NCBI GenBank assembly: GCA_029706075.1
Contig: JAINUG010000085.1
Span: 3,249,392-3,313,391, forward strand
DNA from: Aldrovandia affinis
Taxonomy: Eukaryota > Chordata > Actinopteri > Notacanthiformes > Halosauridae
Length of the DNA stretch: 64,000 nucleotides
Direction of reading: 5' to 3'
Position 1 is the stretch's first letter, and every line of letters starts with the position of its first letter. This document shows, one piece after another, positions 12,058-24,600 of this stretch. The translations under genes and the position numbers were made by a program. Below the pieces are notes generated by a model. It was not told the DNA's origin. It did no database searches and saw nothing but the letters and a program-made list of their open reading frames with translations.

Positions 12058-13139
12058 GTAGGTTTTGCTTGGCTACTTGTCTCTCATATTTCCCCTGCAT
12101 AGCCTAATACTCCTTCGGAGTTTTACTCATGGTGGTCTTTAAATACGGAATATAGCTCTCAGAATGCGCAACTGCCGCAACACTGGAATAGTGTGATAAA
12201 CAACAAGAAGTCTGATGGCTTTTTTGTTGTTTTTAATGTTTTTAGGGAAGTGATCTAAAACGTGGCACATTTGCTTTGGACGCCGTGTGTGGAGTATTTT
12301 ATTATCGGACTTTTCTCCGGGAATAAAAAAATAATTGCTAGGTTTGGACAGCTAAAGAGCGCGGTCATCAATCGCTTACACTAGCCCGTCAACAGATGTG
12401 GAACATTTCTAATGATGTGCATTTTAATGTTTCGGAGGACATTGTTTTTATTCATTATTAACAGTGCTGAAAGTTATCGTGTCCAATCGGAGATAGATGA
12501 AGGTGTATTGTCTACACAGAGGCATGTCATGCAGTACCCAGGCAACTGGCAGTAAAAGTTGGAAACTGCAGTGTGAAGGTGGTTGCTTTTTGATTAGCCT
12601 TCAAAGACAGTATATCAGGATAAAAATAAAATAGAAGTAGAAGCGAGTTCAGGTTGCATATCTGTTTTCATAATCTACAGCTAGCACACATGTTCAAGAC
12701 TCCAGTATTCATTAACTAATCTTTCGTAATTAGACTACTAATCCTGCAAATGCAAACGCCTTTTTTTTACAATTCCAAAGTAACAGTTTATACAGCAGTC
12801 ACGTAAATTTGCCGAAGAAAATACTTAAATTGTTACAAATGGCCGCTTACCACATCGACTGCTGTTAACAAGTACTGAAGGGAACCTCCTGTAGGCAGGG
12901 AATGTTTATTTCTCCTATACAATGTGTACACGTCAGTGGGAGAATCTCTGATAGATCTCAGTAACTATCAGAAGAACTGGGCTTGTGTATTTCTTTGGCA
13001 AAGTATTAATGGTTTCAGTACTGGCACATCTGTCTCTTTTGTTGCAATCGTTAGCTGTCTTATTGTTGTGGATTAAATAACTTGGTTGTTAGCTGGAGCA
13101 GAATAGCATATGTGTCTCGCACAAGGGTCCAACACGGAG

Positions 13140-13232
13140 GAAACCACGGAGTGTTGCGGTTTCCCATCAAGGATTTGAACCCACAATCCATCACGAGTCA
13201 AGAGCTGTAACCACTACCCCACACTGCTGCCC
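13140..13232 (-). repeat. tRNA-derived SINE head
   Basis: On the minus strand an A-box-like TGGGGTAGTGGTTACAGC (about 13205-13222) is followed by a B-box GGGTTCAAATCC (13171-13182) at tRNA-like spacing. There is no second half of a cloverleaf, so this is a SINE head rather than a tRNA gene. Its tail cannot be delimited. Confidence 0.55.
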
Positions 13233-13754
13233 ACAGACCCTGTCAGCCTGCACCCTCTGTTGCATCTCCTGACTCAGCTTCCCTGCGCTAGTGCCAGGGT
13301 TCACCTGTAATGTGATATCCCTGTGTTTTGCCGCCCTCCCCCTCTGAGCTCTGAGAGACCCACGCGCCCACTCAGCTGGTGGGTGGCGTTTCAGTGGAGA
13401 GGACCTCGGCTTCTGTAGTTTTTATTTTATTTTTATTTTCCTATTCGCCCAAGCACATTTTACATTACATTTAAATTTTACACAAACGCTTTACGGTCTT
13501 GGGTTGGTTACAAGAGGTGACTGGGGTCACTTTAATTAGTATTGCCTGGTGTATTAACTGTGTAAACACAACTGGTATCTGTGTGTACTGGTGGGAGTTG
13601 GGAAAGAGGCCCTTAGAGAGTGTGTTGCTCTCTGACTCCCATGTTCCATTCACACATTCAGGAGCCAGCAGAGAATTTTCAGTGTTTACAGTGCATAAAC
13701 AATCCCACAGTAGTTGATCCGCCTCCCCCGAACTGTTTTTCTTGCTGAAGTTTG

Positions 13755-13800
13755 CATACTAGTACTAGTAGTGTGAGTACTAGTAATGGGACTAGTACAT
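13755..13800. repeat. Clustered ACTAGT palindromes
   Basis: ACTAGT occurs four times within about 45 bp, and the surrounding text is largely self-complementary (TACTAGTACTAGTA, GTACTAGTAA, GACTAGTAC). It may be a small foldback or simple repeat. Confidence 0.6.
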
Positions 13801-13945
13801 TTATAATGTCACTTTTATTTTAGAAAATTCTGTTTGGAAGTCATGGCCTTATATTTATTTGTGATGACTGTTGTGATTACTGATTCCCATTGCAAATCAC
13901 CGTGTATGACCTGGTATCAACTGCACATTCGCCTCCTCTCACCAG

Positions 13946-14096
13946 TTTACTCAGGGGGAACTTCAGAAGTCATGCTCGCGGATTGTTGCGGAGAAGGTGA
14001 ACGAAAACTGCCAGCTGGTGTGCCAGTGTAGACCCTATCCTCCTCTACCCCCCCCGCCTCCACCACCACCGCCCCCCAGACTACTGGTCCCCAAGG
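13946..14096 (+). CDS. prima1: prima1 coding exon 2 (proline-rich attachment domain)
   Basis: This 151-base exon encodes residues 32-81 plus one base. It starts FTQGELQKSC (mammalian VTHAEPQKSC). The cysteine cluster NCQLVCQCR follows, then YPPL, ten prolines and RLL. This is the PRAD, which winds through the four C-terminal tryptophan amphiphilic helices of acetylcholinesterase; its cysteines form disulfides with the enzyme subunits. The ten-proline run and the LPPPPPPPPPPRLL border match mammals exactly. The acceptor at 13945 is chosen because it restores FTQ, aligned with mammalian VTH; an in-frame alternative AG ends at 13954. The donor is GTAAGT at 14097. Proline codons are mixed (CCC, CCG, CCT, CCA), so the run is not one unbroken base repeat. 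Confidence 0.95.
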
Positions 14097-16062
14097 GTAA
14101 GTCTTCCCACCCGTCTCATTCCAGGCCAAGACCCAATCAGGTCTGTCAGAGCAGACACAGTGTTTCCCACAGGGGTCGGTATAGAATTTAAGGAAACTGT
14201 TTAAATAATGAATGTATTCCTCGTGATTCTTAGACAGGCAAAAACGCTGCAGAGTTGTTTTTATTATTATTGAGATAATGTTGCACGTTTGCGTCGTCAA
14301 GGGACAGCTCAAAATCTGCCATTCGCATACACGCCAGTTTCTGTGGTGCAGTGGAGTAACGTAGGCAGCATCAGAGAAAGGAGGAACACAAGAGTTCAAG
14401 CCCCTGCGCTCTTAGGATGAGGAAGGAACAGATGAGCCTGATCTGTGGATCTGAGGAGTGTGTGATACTAACAGTATGCTTTTCCTCTGTGCCATTGAGC
14501 GGGCTGGGGGGGGGATAATTTATGGAGCGTTTGACTTTGGGGACTACCCAGTTGCTGGGAGAAGCCTGTGAAATTTCACCTGCTGTGCTGCTGGGCTCAG
14601 TGGTCGGTTCCCCTCTTGAGGACGGCTCGATTCAAAAGCAGTTGAGTTAATTAAATTAGGGTTTGAAACAGATAGGGGGCTAATGAACTGGGCCAGCACT
14701 CCCGTCTGGGTTTTGAAGTTGAGCATTCTTGAGAGCTCCAGGGGGTGGGTGGAGGGTGGGGGCTTGTGTTGCCACACAGTTTTGCCCCTGTTTACAACTG
14801 TTTCTGGGAAAACTGGTTTATAACGGTCTCCACTGGAGGGTCTCACACACTTCAGTGGCCAACTGACGAACAGTTATGCAAATTGCGTTTTATATAGCAG
14901 TAATATTTCTTTATTTAAATGCATATACGTCTGTGCATTATTAATGCTGTGTGTATGGAAGAACCCCAGGCTGATCTAGTCCAGAGATGCGTTATGTATT
15001 CGAAACACTTTCATAAATAAGTCGCATCAAATAGGCCACCGCACAGGCCCTTTCACAGTTAATGTCTTGTGATGACATTAGGAAATGAATGTGTAACGCA
15101 AGCAAATTAGGTTTCTCACTGGAAAATCATGGGGATTCCCATAATAGGATGTGGGAATAACAAATAATACCCATTCAACATGAAGTTGTTTGTTTCATAC
15201 CCCATTTTGCAGGAAGCCCTCAAAGGCACATAAGCATCATTCTTTATGATTTACTGCATGAAATAAACAATATATGTGGGGAAAGGAAGGTGTGCGACAT
15301 CTATTTATTTTTCAAACGGTCTCCACTGCCATTAACTTGGTTTCTGTAGGAGTAATGATTAGTGCTATAAAACATGTGGCTGTTACGGCTGACAGCTATG
15401 CTCAATCAAGTTTATCACTGAGGCTTTTTCAAAATCTGTCACTCTGAGCTCTGCATATTTTCTGATCAAATACGTGCAGAGTGGAATACGTAATCAATAA
15501 ATCGTAACCAGCCTCCAGTGGAGGTGCTAGAAACAATCTGCTGAAATGCTTTTTGTGGTTGATTATTTTAGATGTGTTTTTTTTGTTGAGTGAGTGTTCT
15601 CTCAGCAATCGCCTTTTTTATTGATATTTCATAACTGAGCTTACCAACCCCTGTATTGTCTCTTCGCCCTAACTCACCCTCACCTGTACTAAGTGGATCA
15701 TAATGTAGAATGTTGTTTCTTTCTAGAGAATTGTGCATTATTCAAGATGTCTTTTTGACCCTCAGTTGTGACCACTAAATGGTGATTTCTCTTGCGAGCC
15801 TGGATTTTGTTACTGTTCTCAAGGTTATGGAACCAGGGCAGGGGTTCTGGTTAGGTTGTATTTTCTCCTGAATGTTAGTTTGTTTCTTGGACTTTGGGTG
15901 GACATTTTTTGTGTTTGAGTGATGTTGCAGCTCATTTCAAGGCTTACATGATCTGCTTTGCAGATGTATATGGTATATACACAGGTATAGTTTAAGGTAC
16001 AGATGTAAATGAGCTTTATAGCTAGCTCTGGTACAGCTAAGAAGCTGTGCACTGTCCCTATC

Positions 16063-16090
16063 AAATAAATAAATAAATACATAAATAAGG
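16063..16090. repeat. (AAAT)n microsatellite
   Basis: AAAT repeats with a single C interruption, inside prima1 intron 2. Confidence 0.9.
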
Positions 16091-17021
16091 TGATTGGAGT
16101 GAGTGGGATATGTCACCTTCACCTTATTTGTCCCCCAAACGTTTTGAGTAGCAGTGCTCCCCCTACCCCTAACTCTAACCTCCCCCACACTTGTGAAATG
16201 AGATCTATGCCATGTCCTATATGCCTATGAAGGAAAATAAAGTTGGAAGTCTCTACTACGAAAACAAATTCAGGAGTCTCTTCAAGAGGAAGAACTTTAT
16301 CATAATGAACTTGGACTGTATTGAACGCTACAGCAACAGAATCGAGGATGAAAAAAGCTGAACTTTGGTTCGGTGTTGTATATTTAACCATCCAACTCAC
16401 TGTTATGACTCGGTGGATTGGAGAGAATGTGCCTTGTCACATTTGCACAGCACTAATTCTGCAGAACACAGGGGTTTAAACCGTGAGTTAGCGCACAGGC
16501 CTCTGTATCTGACTCCATGAACATGAATGGAGTGTGTGCTCCTAATTGAACTGCAGCTGCCCACGGGGCTCTTGTGTTCCTCCCCTCAGTGTCCCGTTTA
16601 TCTGGAACTGCAAAGCACACGCATCACAAGACCCCTGTGCCAAAAAACGACCAAAAACAGCAGAATCATGCCAAAAGTTGCCCAGTCTAATTCATAGATT
16701 CCCAAGACATCTATTTTCTTTTGTGTTTCTTGTTGTGAGTTGGGAGGGAGGGGGAGCGGAGGGTGGCGGTTCTTGTGTTGTAAGAGCAAAATGCACTCCC
16801 AGGCCTTAAAAAGGGCAGGCTCAGTGGGCCGTGCACACATGGCTGACTCCCGGGACGTGTTTACCACTGCGGGACGCCCCCAGCCTTCCTCGAGAAGCTC
16901 AACAATGGCGGCCTGGCTGTGAGGTGGTGCGGCACTGAGCAGCATTGTACAGAATCACGGAGCCACAGGCTATTACCACGCTATTCACCCCGGCTCCTCA
17001 CGAGGAGGCGGACAGGGATAT

Positions 17022-17131
17022 AGAGAGAGAGAGAGAGAGACAGAGAGACACAGAGAGAGAGACAGAGTGAGAGAGAGAGAGAACTAGAGAGAGAGAGAGA
17101 GACAGAGAGAGAGAAAGAGAGAGAGAGAGAG

Positions 17132-17183
<52 letters not shown>

Positions 17184-17194
17184 CAGAGAGAGAC
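17022..17194. repeat. (GA)n array with CAGA interruptions
   Basis: About 170 bp of GAGA with periodic C substitutions giving CAGAGAGA blocks. It generates spurious serine/leucine open frames on the other strand. It lies inside prima1 intron 2. Confidence 0.95.
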
Positions 17195-17524
17195 GCCACT
17201 CTGGAGTCTGGGGAGAGTGGCAGTGATGGGCAAAGTGAGGCTTCCTGAAGCACTTAACCATTTGACCTGATTGTTTTATTAATGATCAACTGATATGAAA
17301 CAATGGAAGACATGTTAGAAAGCAAACCAATTGGGACTAGATAAACCCAGCAAAAAAACGGCCTTAGCTGTTCTGGGGGCCCCATGCAAAATAAAATTAT
17401 GGGAGTCTTTACCATCCATCGACCTCATACCACCCCCCAAACCCTGGCACGCTGGCTTGCCCTGTGCAAAACTAGCCCATCTGAGTGAAGGGTAGCAGCA
17501 ATTTGTGTTTAATGTAAAACGAAT

Positions 17525-17665
17525 GGTTCTGTGTGGCTCAGCTGGTTGAGCATGGCGTTGACAACGATTAGGTTGTGGGTTCAATTCCCATTGGAACCAC
17601 ATATACTGAAAAATGTATGCATTCACTCCTATAAGTTGCTTTGGATAAAAGCGTCTGCTAAATGG
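17525..17665 (+). repeat. tRNA-derived SINE with GCGTCTGCTAAATG tail
   Basis: The A-box-like TGGCTCAGCTGGTTGAGCAT (from 17534) and B-box GGTTCAATTCCC (17578-17589) have tRNA-like spacing. The tail GGATAAAAGCGTCTGCTAAA is widespread in fish SINEs. Two minus-strand copies of the same family are at 34711-34839 and 42747-42875. A tail-only piece lies at 31270-31305. Confidence 0.8.
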
Positions 17666-18716
17666 CATATACAGTAAATACTGTATATATATACAGGTGT
17701 ATATTAAAACAAAAAAGGTAGCGCTCAGGGGCCCCCTTATCATACAGGGGTCCATAACATGGACTTAACGGCTTAATGGTCCATAACGGCTTGCTTCATG
17801 CAACGATCATCCCTGGTTGGGATGAGGGCCACTGCATTACTAGGGCATTTACATCAGCCATGCTGCTCAAATCCTGAGGAGAGTCTTAGGGATTATTGAG
17901 GCAATGTACATGCTCATGTTACGGAGAGATTAGTGCAGCGACGGGTTCAGTATGCTCACGTACATTGATTTAGAAACCTTACCCTCGCTAAAATACCTGG
18001 AGTCCCCACACATCAGGATCAGGGCTACAACAGACACTGGCCTCATCATGTCACCCATTGTATTAGGTTTAGGGATGACAAGGGCTCTGGAGAGTTATAT
18101 AACCAGCAACAGACAGCTCTTAGTAGTGTGTATACATAGATAGCACAGTATTTTTAGACTGGTATTTTTAGCAAATCGCATACTTATTTCCATAATTTGT
18201 TACTGAATAATTTATTACACAGAATTGTGGTACTAGATTTTTATCTCTTCTTTCAGGCGATTTCCACTCAAGATGTTTTCACGCTATTGTTTTTTAAGTC
18301 CACGACGTGACTATAAATATTGTCTGATTTATCTTCACAGACCGTACTAAAAGTGAAGAGTCATCCTTCATCCCACACTTATTTTTGTCCTTATTAATCT
18401 TAGACCTTCCTCACAGCTCAAAACGTCTCTCGTATGATGAATGAGAAATGTGTTTATAAATAAAAGTATTACACAGTGTGCTCTGATATGACATGTTATT
18501 TTCTTTTAGTCATCAGCCCCCTCCCCAGGGGCCCGCCAGTCAAACCCCTGTCACTCGTGTGCAGTGTGGAAACTTGGAGGGACTGGCTCTTTTGTCCAGT
18601 GCTCTGCTTTGGTTTGCAGATGTGTGAGTTTTCGTATTGGCCTTTTATGCGAAAACTCTCAAAATGTTTTTCTTTCTTTTATTTTTGGCCCAGTGCCACC
18701 ACCATTATCTACATTC

Positions 18717-18737
18717 AATAAATAAATAAATAAATAT
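18717..18737. repeat. (AATA)n microsatellite
   Basis: Five AATA-type units followed by AT-rich sequence, in prima1 intron 2. Confidence 0.85.
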
Positions 18738-19059
18738 AATTTAACTTAAATTAAAATCAATTAAAATGAATGAACAGGCAAAATGTATGTACGCATAAAT
18801 GATCAGAGTACATCGGTGTCATAAACGCTGATACCAATTGGTCAAAGCCAAATATTGGCCGATATATTGGGAGAAATTATCCGTCCAGCTCTAGTAATTG
18901 CTGATTGTTGTACTTGTAGCCAAAGCTGTAGATGTTTCCCTAACCACCAGAGATACATTTTGATCTTTTTCTGCAAATGCAACAGATCCTCTACTTATGA
19001 AAGAAGAGTTCAATCACAAATAAGATGAACCATATGCCTGAGTTGGAGAAGTCAGTATG

Positions 19060-19061
<2 letters not shown>

Positions 19062-19098
<37 letters not shown>

Positions 19099-19099
19099 A
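19062..19099. repeat. (TA)n(TG)n microsatellite
   Basis: Five TA units run directly into about 13 TG units, in intron 2. Confidence 0.95.
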
Positions 19100-21665
19100 T
19101 TTGGACCTAAGCCAATCAAAGTTTGGTTGTGCAAACTAGCATTTGTCATGCATTTGTCAAAAGTGAAAGTGACTTGGGCTCTTATGGGAAATATTGAATA
19201 TTTTTAAACGTTCGTGTCCCCCACACACACATTCAATAATTTGTCCGGATTGGTACTCATAAGGATTTCCAAATGTTGGCAGGTCTGCATATGTCTCTCA
19301 AATTATTTTTTTGCACATGATATTGAAATGGATGTGCTTATATAGAAAGTGTCAGCTAAATAGGTTTCATAGCCTGAGTCAATTAAATTAGAATGGATTT
19401 TATGCCTTCTTGGTTATTCATTTTATCAATCCAAAGGTCCATAAAAACAGATTGGCAGACATGAGAGTGACTGTGCTTCATTACGTGCCTCTGACCACCC
19501 TGTCTCCCACCACAGCTGATTTACAAAACCTGTCGCAAACAGCAATCACTTACATAGTGTGTCGTGAGGCTTGCTGTCTAAATTAGCTGCAAAGCAGATA
19601 TTGCTGCAGAGGGGCCCAGTGTATCTCTTATACGCTCTCGAATACTCAGGGTGCTTGAGTGTTCCAAGCCCATGCAGAACACGAGCGTAGAGCTGTCCAC
19701 CACCATTGTGACTGGTCTCAGAAGTGAAGGATGCACTTCCTCCACATGTGCTGGCACCCCCGCTGGACGGCCGTTTAATGAGCTCTCTGGCTCTCGGCCT
19801 CTGCTTTATCAGGCGGTTGATTGCTGCTGTGATAGACGTCTATCAGACTGGGGCCAGTGCTGTGGTCTGGGTCAGTCCAGAGAATGGTTTAAATGGAACA
19901 TTATTAGCAGATTGGCGGTAATCAGTTAAGTACTGGACCACACAATTGGGGAGTCACGTCTGTGAAGTCATGGCAGGTGACTGGCTACATGCTTTTGGAA
20001 TAGGAAGGAGGATGGTGTGCAGTTGACACACTGGCAAATACTTTAGTTAAATCTTGGGATAATTACTAAGTAGGTGGATTTACATTTCGAACAGGTGACT
20101 TGGTAAATAAGCTTAACTGCTTTTTAAAATATCCAATTGCTCATTTGTTCCTTAGTGTTAAAAAGGACAAGTGAATACAGTGAGGTTAAACAGTCCAATT
20201 CCATTGACCATTAGCAATAGTATGAATATTGTGTGGCAAATTTCCTTAACCATGGCCTCGATCTGGTGTTTTTAAATGTTGGATACCTATTCAAACATAG
20301 TTTCTGAGGTTTGTAATCATTATCTCCTGTTTGACATTGTCACATAGGTAGCATCTTTTGAGTGTACTATGAAGGACCACATGTTTAAATTCCTTTTATT
20401 GGTATTGAAGTAATGTTAAAATCTTTGAATTTAATGGGTGTCTGAGGTATGTTTGAGCCTCAATGTATTTCACTATTCTCAAAGCCATATCTTAAGCCTC
20501 TGTTGAAAATATTTGTGATTAGTGATCTGTGGTAGGTCTAGCTATATAAAGCTGGTTTTAATGAAAGGCAATTTTCTGTAAACTACTGTATATGAAAACT
20601 TTGAAGGCTAATAGACTATAACACATATCACTCACTGACTTTAGCATGTTGTCAAGTTTATTATCTTGGAATATTTATTCACTCCAGTATCACAGATGTG
20701 GTATATCATACAGTAACCTTTTTTTAATGAAAGAAATATTGGTTTCTAATGTTTTCACTCAAGAACAGTAACTGCTACCTCGGCAACAAAAGTAAAACAT
20801 ATTGGATGTTACTTCCATGTAAGTGTTCTGTTCTTCTTGTCATAGATAGCATTTTGTAGTCCCAACCTTGCTTGCTGGCAGTCACAACATGTTCTTTATT
20901 TCTTTCTTTCATCCTACAAAAACAGATTTAAATTTAGTAAAACTCACATCGCAACTGTTCCCTTGCCCGCTGTTTCTCTTGACAGTCTGTTGGCATGGGG
21001 TTTCTTTAATGTACCCATGAAGTGATTTGTATTAGCCATGCAGGTAACAATTGTTATGAAAGTTGCACCTTAGACTTTCAGCTGTAATTTGCAGTAGCTC
21101 CACAATAGCTGGACAGTGACATTCATTTTTAGTTGTGTTCCACTGTTCTGTGACACTCATCATTTACAAGGGCTTAAGTTTTGGATGTTTATTTAACATT
21201 TTTGCTTTGTCATGACCATTGGGCTATAGAAATGATAGTTTCACCTCATTATTCAATTATTTGCCCATTTGTGGTTTTGAAATCAGATTCCTCCAAAGGT
21301 CGTCCTCATTTAACTTTGCTGATTTTCATTCTGGCTCCAACCTTTCCAGTTCATCTTCGTGAGTAACCTCTATCAGATCTGAAATTGGAGTGTGGGGCTG
21401 AGCTGAGCTCAGTATTTCCAGACCCCGAATCAGACCATCTCAGTATTGCCCTTATATGGTCCTAACCCAGACAACAGACAAAATACAGCCATGAATTTCC
21501 TTCCCATTTAAGCTCTGGAGCGATGTTTGAACTTCACTGCCCTGATGTAAAAGCCAGACAATTGCTAATCCCTACTCTTTCAAAAATGGGATGCCTCTGC
21601 AATTTATTGATTTACTTTTTGTTTATTTATTTTATTTGGGATATACAGATGTCTCCCCACTCTCT

Positions 21666-21690
21666 CACACGCACACACACACACACACAC
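21666..21690. repeat. (CA)n microsatellite
   Basis: About twelve CA units with one CG interruption, in intron 2. Confidence 0.9.
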
Positions 21691-24600
21691 TTCAAGCTAT
21701 CATCCCTGTTTTAACAAGGCTCCGAGACAACAGCTGTGAGCATGTGGCGTAATTCACGAAAGTGAGACGCAGCCAGGTTTGAGTGATGGCTGGGGGAAGG
21801 AGCTCATCTCAATACTTCACCGCTTACATCCTTACAGAGGGAGCAGCGTTATTTATGCGCTTACTGAGAAACTGTCATCCCACGGTTCGCTCCCTGCCTC
21901 CTCCTGCTAGCCTCCTGCTATTTCCCCTGTCAAGAGCAAAGATCCACCCGCCCAACCTCTGCCTCCCTTGCCTTTCCCTCAGACACCGTAGACAGAAAGA
22001 GCAATGTGCAGCAATTCAGTGTAAAGCCCCACGGCTGCGTTTGATAAACTGTGGCCATTTTCCACGTCTTCCCAAAGTCTCGAATAACTTGTTAAAAAAG
22101 TTACACCCTCCTCAGGGACCATGGTGATTGGTGGCATTGGGGCCTGGGTGTGCGAGCGGGTGCTTTTGGGAGTGTGGTGTTTTTAGAGTGCCCTTGGCTT
22201 GGCAGGGCCACATGACCGGTCAGGCTGGAGCGCCGTGACAGCGTGATGCTGCAGATTCATCTGCACTCTCTGTGCCAAGACCCGCTGCAATAATGAAGTG
22301 TGCTGAGGCTCACTTTCATTTTAATTAAAGAGGGATTTAAGAGCTGTGGCAGGGCTTTTCTTGTGTAATCTGTGCAGATCTCTCCTCCTGCTGGGTCCAG
22401 TGGCATCACCTGAGACGTTCCTCCTCCTCTTCTTGGGGATTTTATTTCCTACATCAGTTTTTACCCTGCATCAGAGCAGTCACTTCATGGTAATCATGAA
22501 ATCCCCCCCCCATCCCTCATCCCTCTCTCTGAATAATCCTGAATGTAATTCTTCAGCATGACTAACAATGTGAGGGTTGGGGGTAGGCTGCAGTGCTGGA
22601 GGCAACACGGTTGCACATTGATGATCAATTATGGAGATTAACTACCAATAGGATCCCGCGGTTTTATCGGCAGCCGCACCCCCTCAGACGCCCGCTGATG
22701 AAGACCAGAGGAGTGTCCTGTCACCTGCGGTCATGGTCACCTGGGCCGAGCTGTGCTTCAGCGGGGAGTGAGCTGGACAGGGGCATAGAGGGGCCGGGCG
22801 AGCGATGCCCTGTGAAATCCTTGCCTAATCCGCTGCAGCCCTGTCAGCCCGATGATCAGTAAGGGCACTGGCAAGGCAGCTGGGCATGCTACTGGAGGAA
22901 GGCTGAGCCCTGGGGCAGCGGCAGCTCGCTCTGCAGCAGGGTCTGTCCGCAGCTGACCAGGAAAGCCCCCTCGGACAGCCGCCCGCACTGCTCGCCTCGC
23001 CACGCCCATGGCAACCGCACTGCTCCCCCCTGCCAAGCACACCTCGACCCGTGCTAAATCATTCTGCACAGCACCATGTGCTTTTCAGCCATTGATTTAA
23101 TCCATTGCCTTTGCACTCTTTGCAAAAAAGTGGCCCTTCACATTATTGGTTCGAGTTATAAACTTGACGGGAGCTACCAAATACTGAGCAAAGTTTTGTA
23201 ACTTGTAATGCATCTTGTAACACTTATGTTACACATCTAACTAAGCACTTAATATACTGCATATACCGATATGGAATTTTCATCAGGGCTCAATATGGCA
23301 CTGTCTAAATATGGTATGTGTGTGTTTGGGTGTGTATAATAGAGTTTTTGTTTGCAGCATTTACTATTTTCATATCCTGTGCGCTATCTGTCCTTCCTTT
23401 CTGTTATCAGTTTGTCAGAGCAATCCAGAGACTAATAATTGTATTAACCTCCAGTGCAGGTATAAAAATAGCCTAATCTAATTGTCCTGTCTCGCTCGGA
23501 GAAGTTGTTGTTCTTCGCTAATGCAGCTTGGTGTTCCTCTGACTTCATAGAAATGAGGCTTTTCGACACCGATCTCTCTGGCCTGGCCTGTTTTTGCTTG
23601 AGCGTACACTTACACTTACACACACATACATACAGCGGGGAACATGGAGCTCATAGATCTAGCCATTCCTCCTAGTCCATCCTCCGAGACATTACCCTGA
23701 TTAAACATTTAGATAGGTTATCCAAATATTCAGATTTTGTCCACCCAAGAGTGGTCACAGTGAATCATTCTTAAGTCATCTTAATCATTTTACACATACA
23801 TCAGCACATACACATACACACGTCAGTCATAATTACGATACTGTATCACATTAAGTGCTATTTCCTGAGAAATTAACACGGCGAATAGATAAAATGCAGG
23901 CAGCTTTCAGTGACAGGCAGCATGATCCACAGCCGTGGCATATAGACTCATCTTCGTGCATTTTGTTCTGTCTACGTGCTGCAGCAGATTGAGCTAACTG
24001 TACACATCTGTGAGGAAAATGGATCTAGCCTCAAGCAATGATCTGAAAAGCATTAAATTCACTAGTGGAGAGCGGCTTTCTCCGAGTTTAAAAGGGATTG
24101 GGTTCTCGGACGAACGGTCCAATAATCTCCGTTAGCACTAATTAACTTGGATTTATTTTTATTCTGTCAAAGGGCATAGTAAAGAGGGCCCATAAATATG
24201 TCTGTCTCTGGGTCAGCAGGGGTCAAAGGTTTCCTTCCTGTTTCATTTAATAAAAGGTTATTTGGAAGTCTCGCTCACATTCCTTCACTCAATGTGACAT
24301 TATGACATGCACTTTAGTGGCACCAGTAAACACGGTAACAGTGTGTAATTTGCCTTTGTTTTTATTTAAAGGACCAGAATGTTGTACTTAAATTCATGTC
24401 AATGCTTAAGTACTGAATCAGTTGACAAGAAATAATACAAATGAGCTAGCCCAAGGTTGTCTGGTCTTATTGCGTTTATTGGCCTGATGGTCCTCACTCT
24501 TAGTCAAACAGGAAATGGCATGGTGTTTGCTTGGCATTGGTTGTCTGAAAGCCTGTGTCTTTGGTGGCCTGTGTCTTTTTTGGCAAATGTCCTCCCCGAA

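Larger units (their letters stand above)
12058..13945 (+). other. prima1: prima1 intron 1 (phase 0)
   Basis: Donor GTAGGT at 12058 and acceptor CTCCTCTCACCAG ending at 13945. The 1.9 kb holds a minus-strand SINE head (13140-13232) and a cluster of ACTAGT palindromes (13755-13800). I see no other gene. Confidence 0.8.

Noticed and set aside
13834-14031. + strand frame starting with a hydrophobic stretch, considered as the prima1 signal peptide
   Set aside because: It is in a different reading frame from the PRAD. The exon at 11965-12057 gives the correct 31-residue leader with phase-matched splice sites.
13947-14399. 150-codon minus-strand frame with a glycine and valine run
   Set aside because: It is the antisense of the prima1 proline-rich exon; the + strand is the real coding strand.
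17525-17600. Possible tRNA genes at the A/B-box sequences (17525, 13140, 34711, 42747, 49149)
   Set aside because: No paired acceptor stem or full cloverleaf is present, and the sequences recur with shared tails. They are SINE heads.
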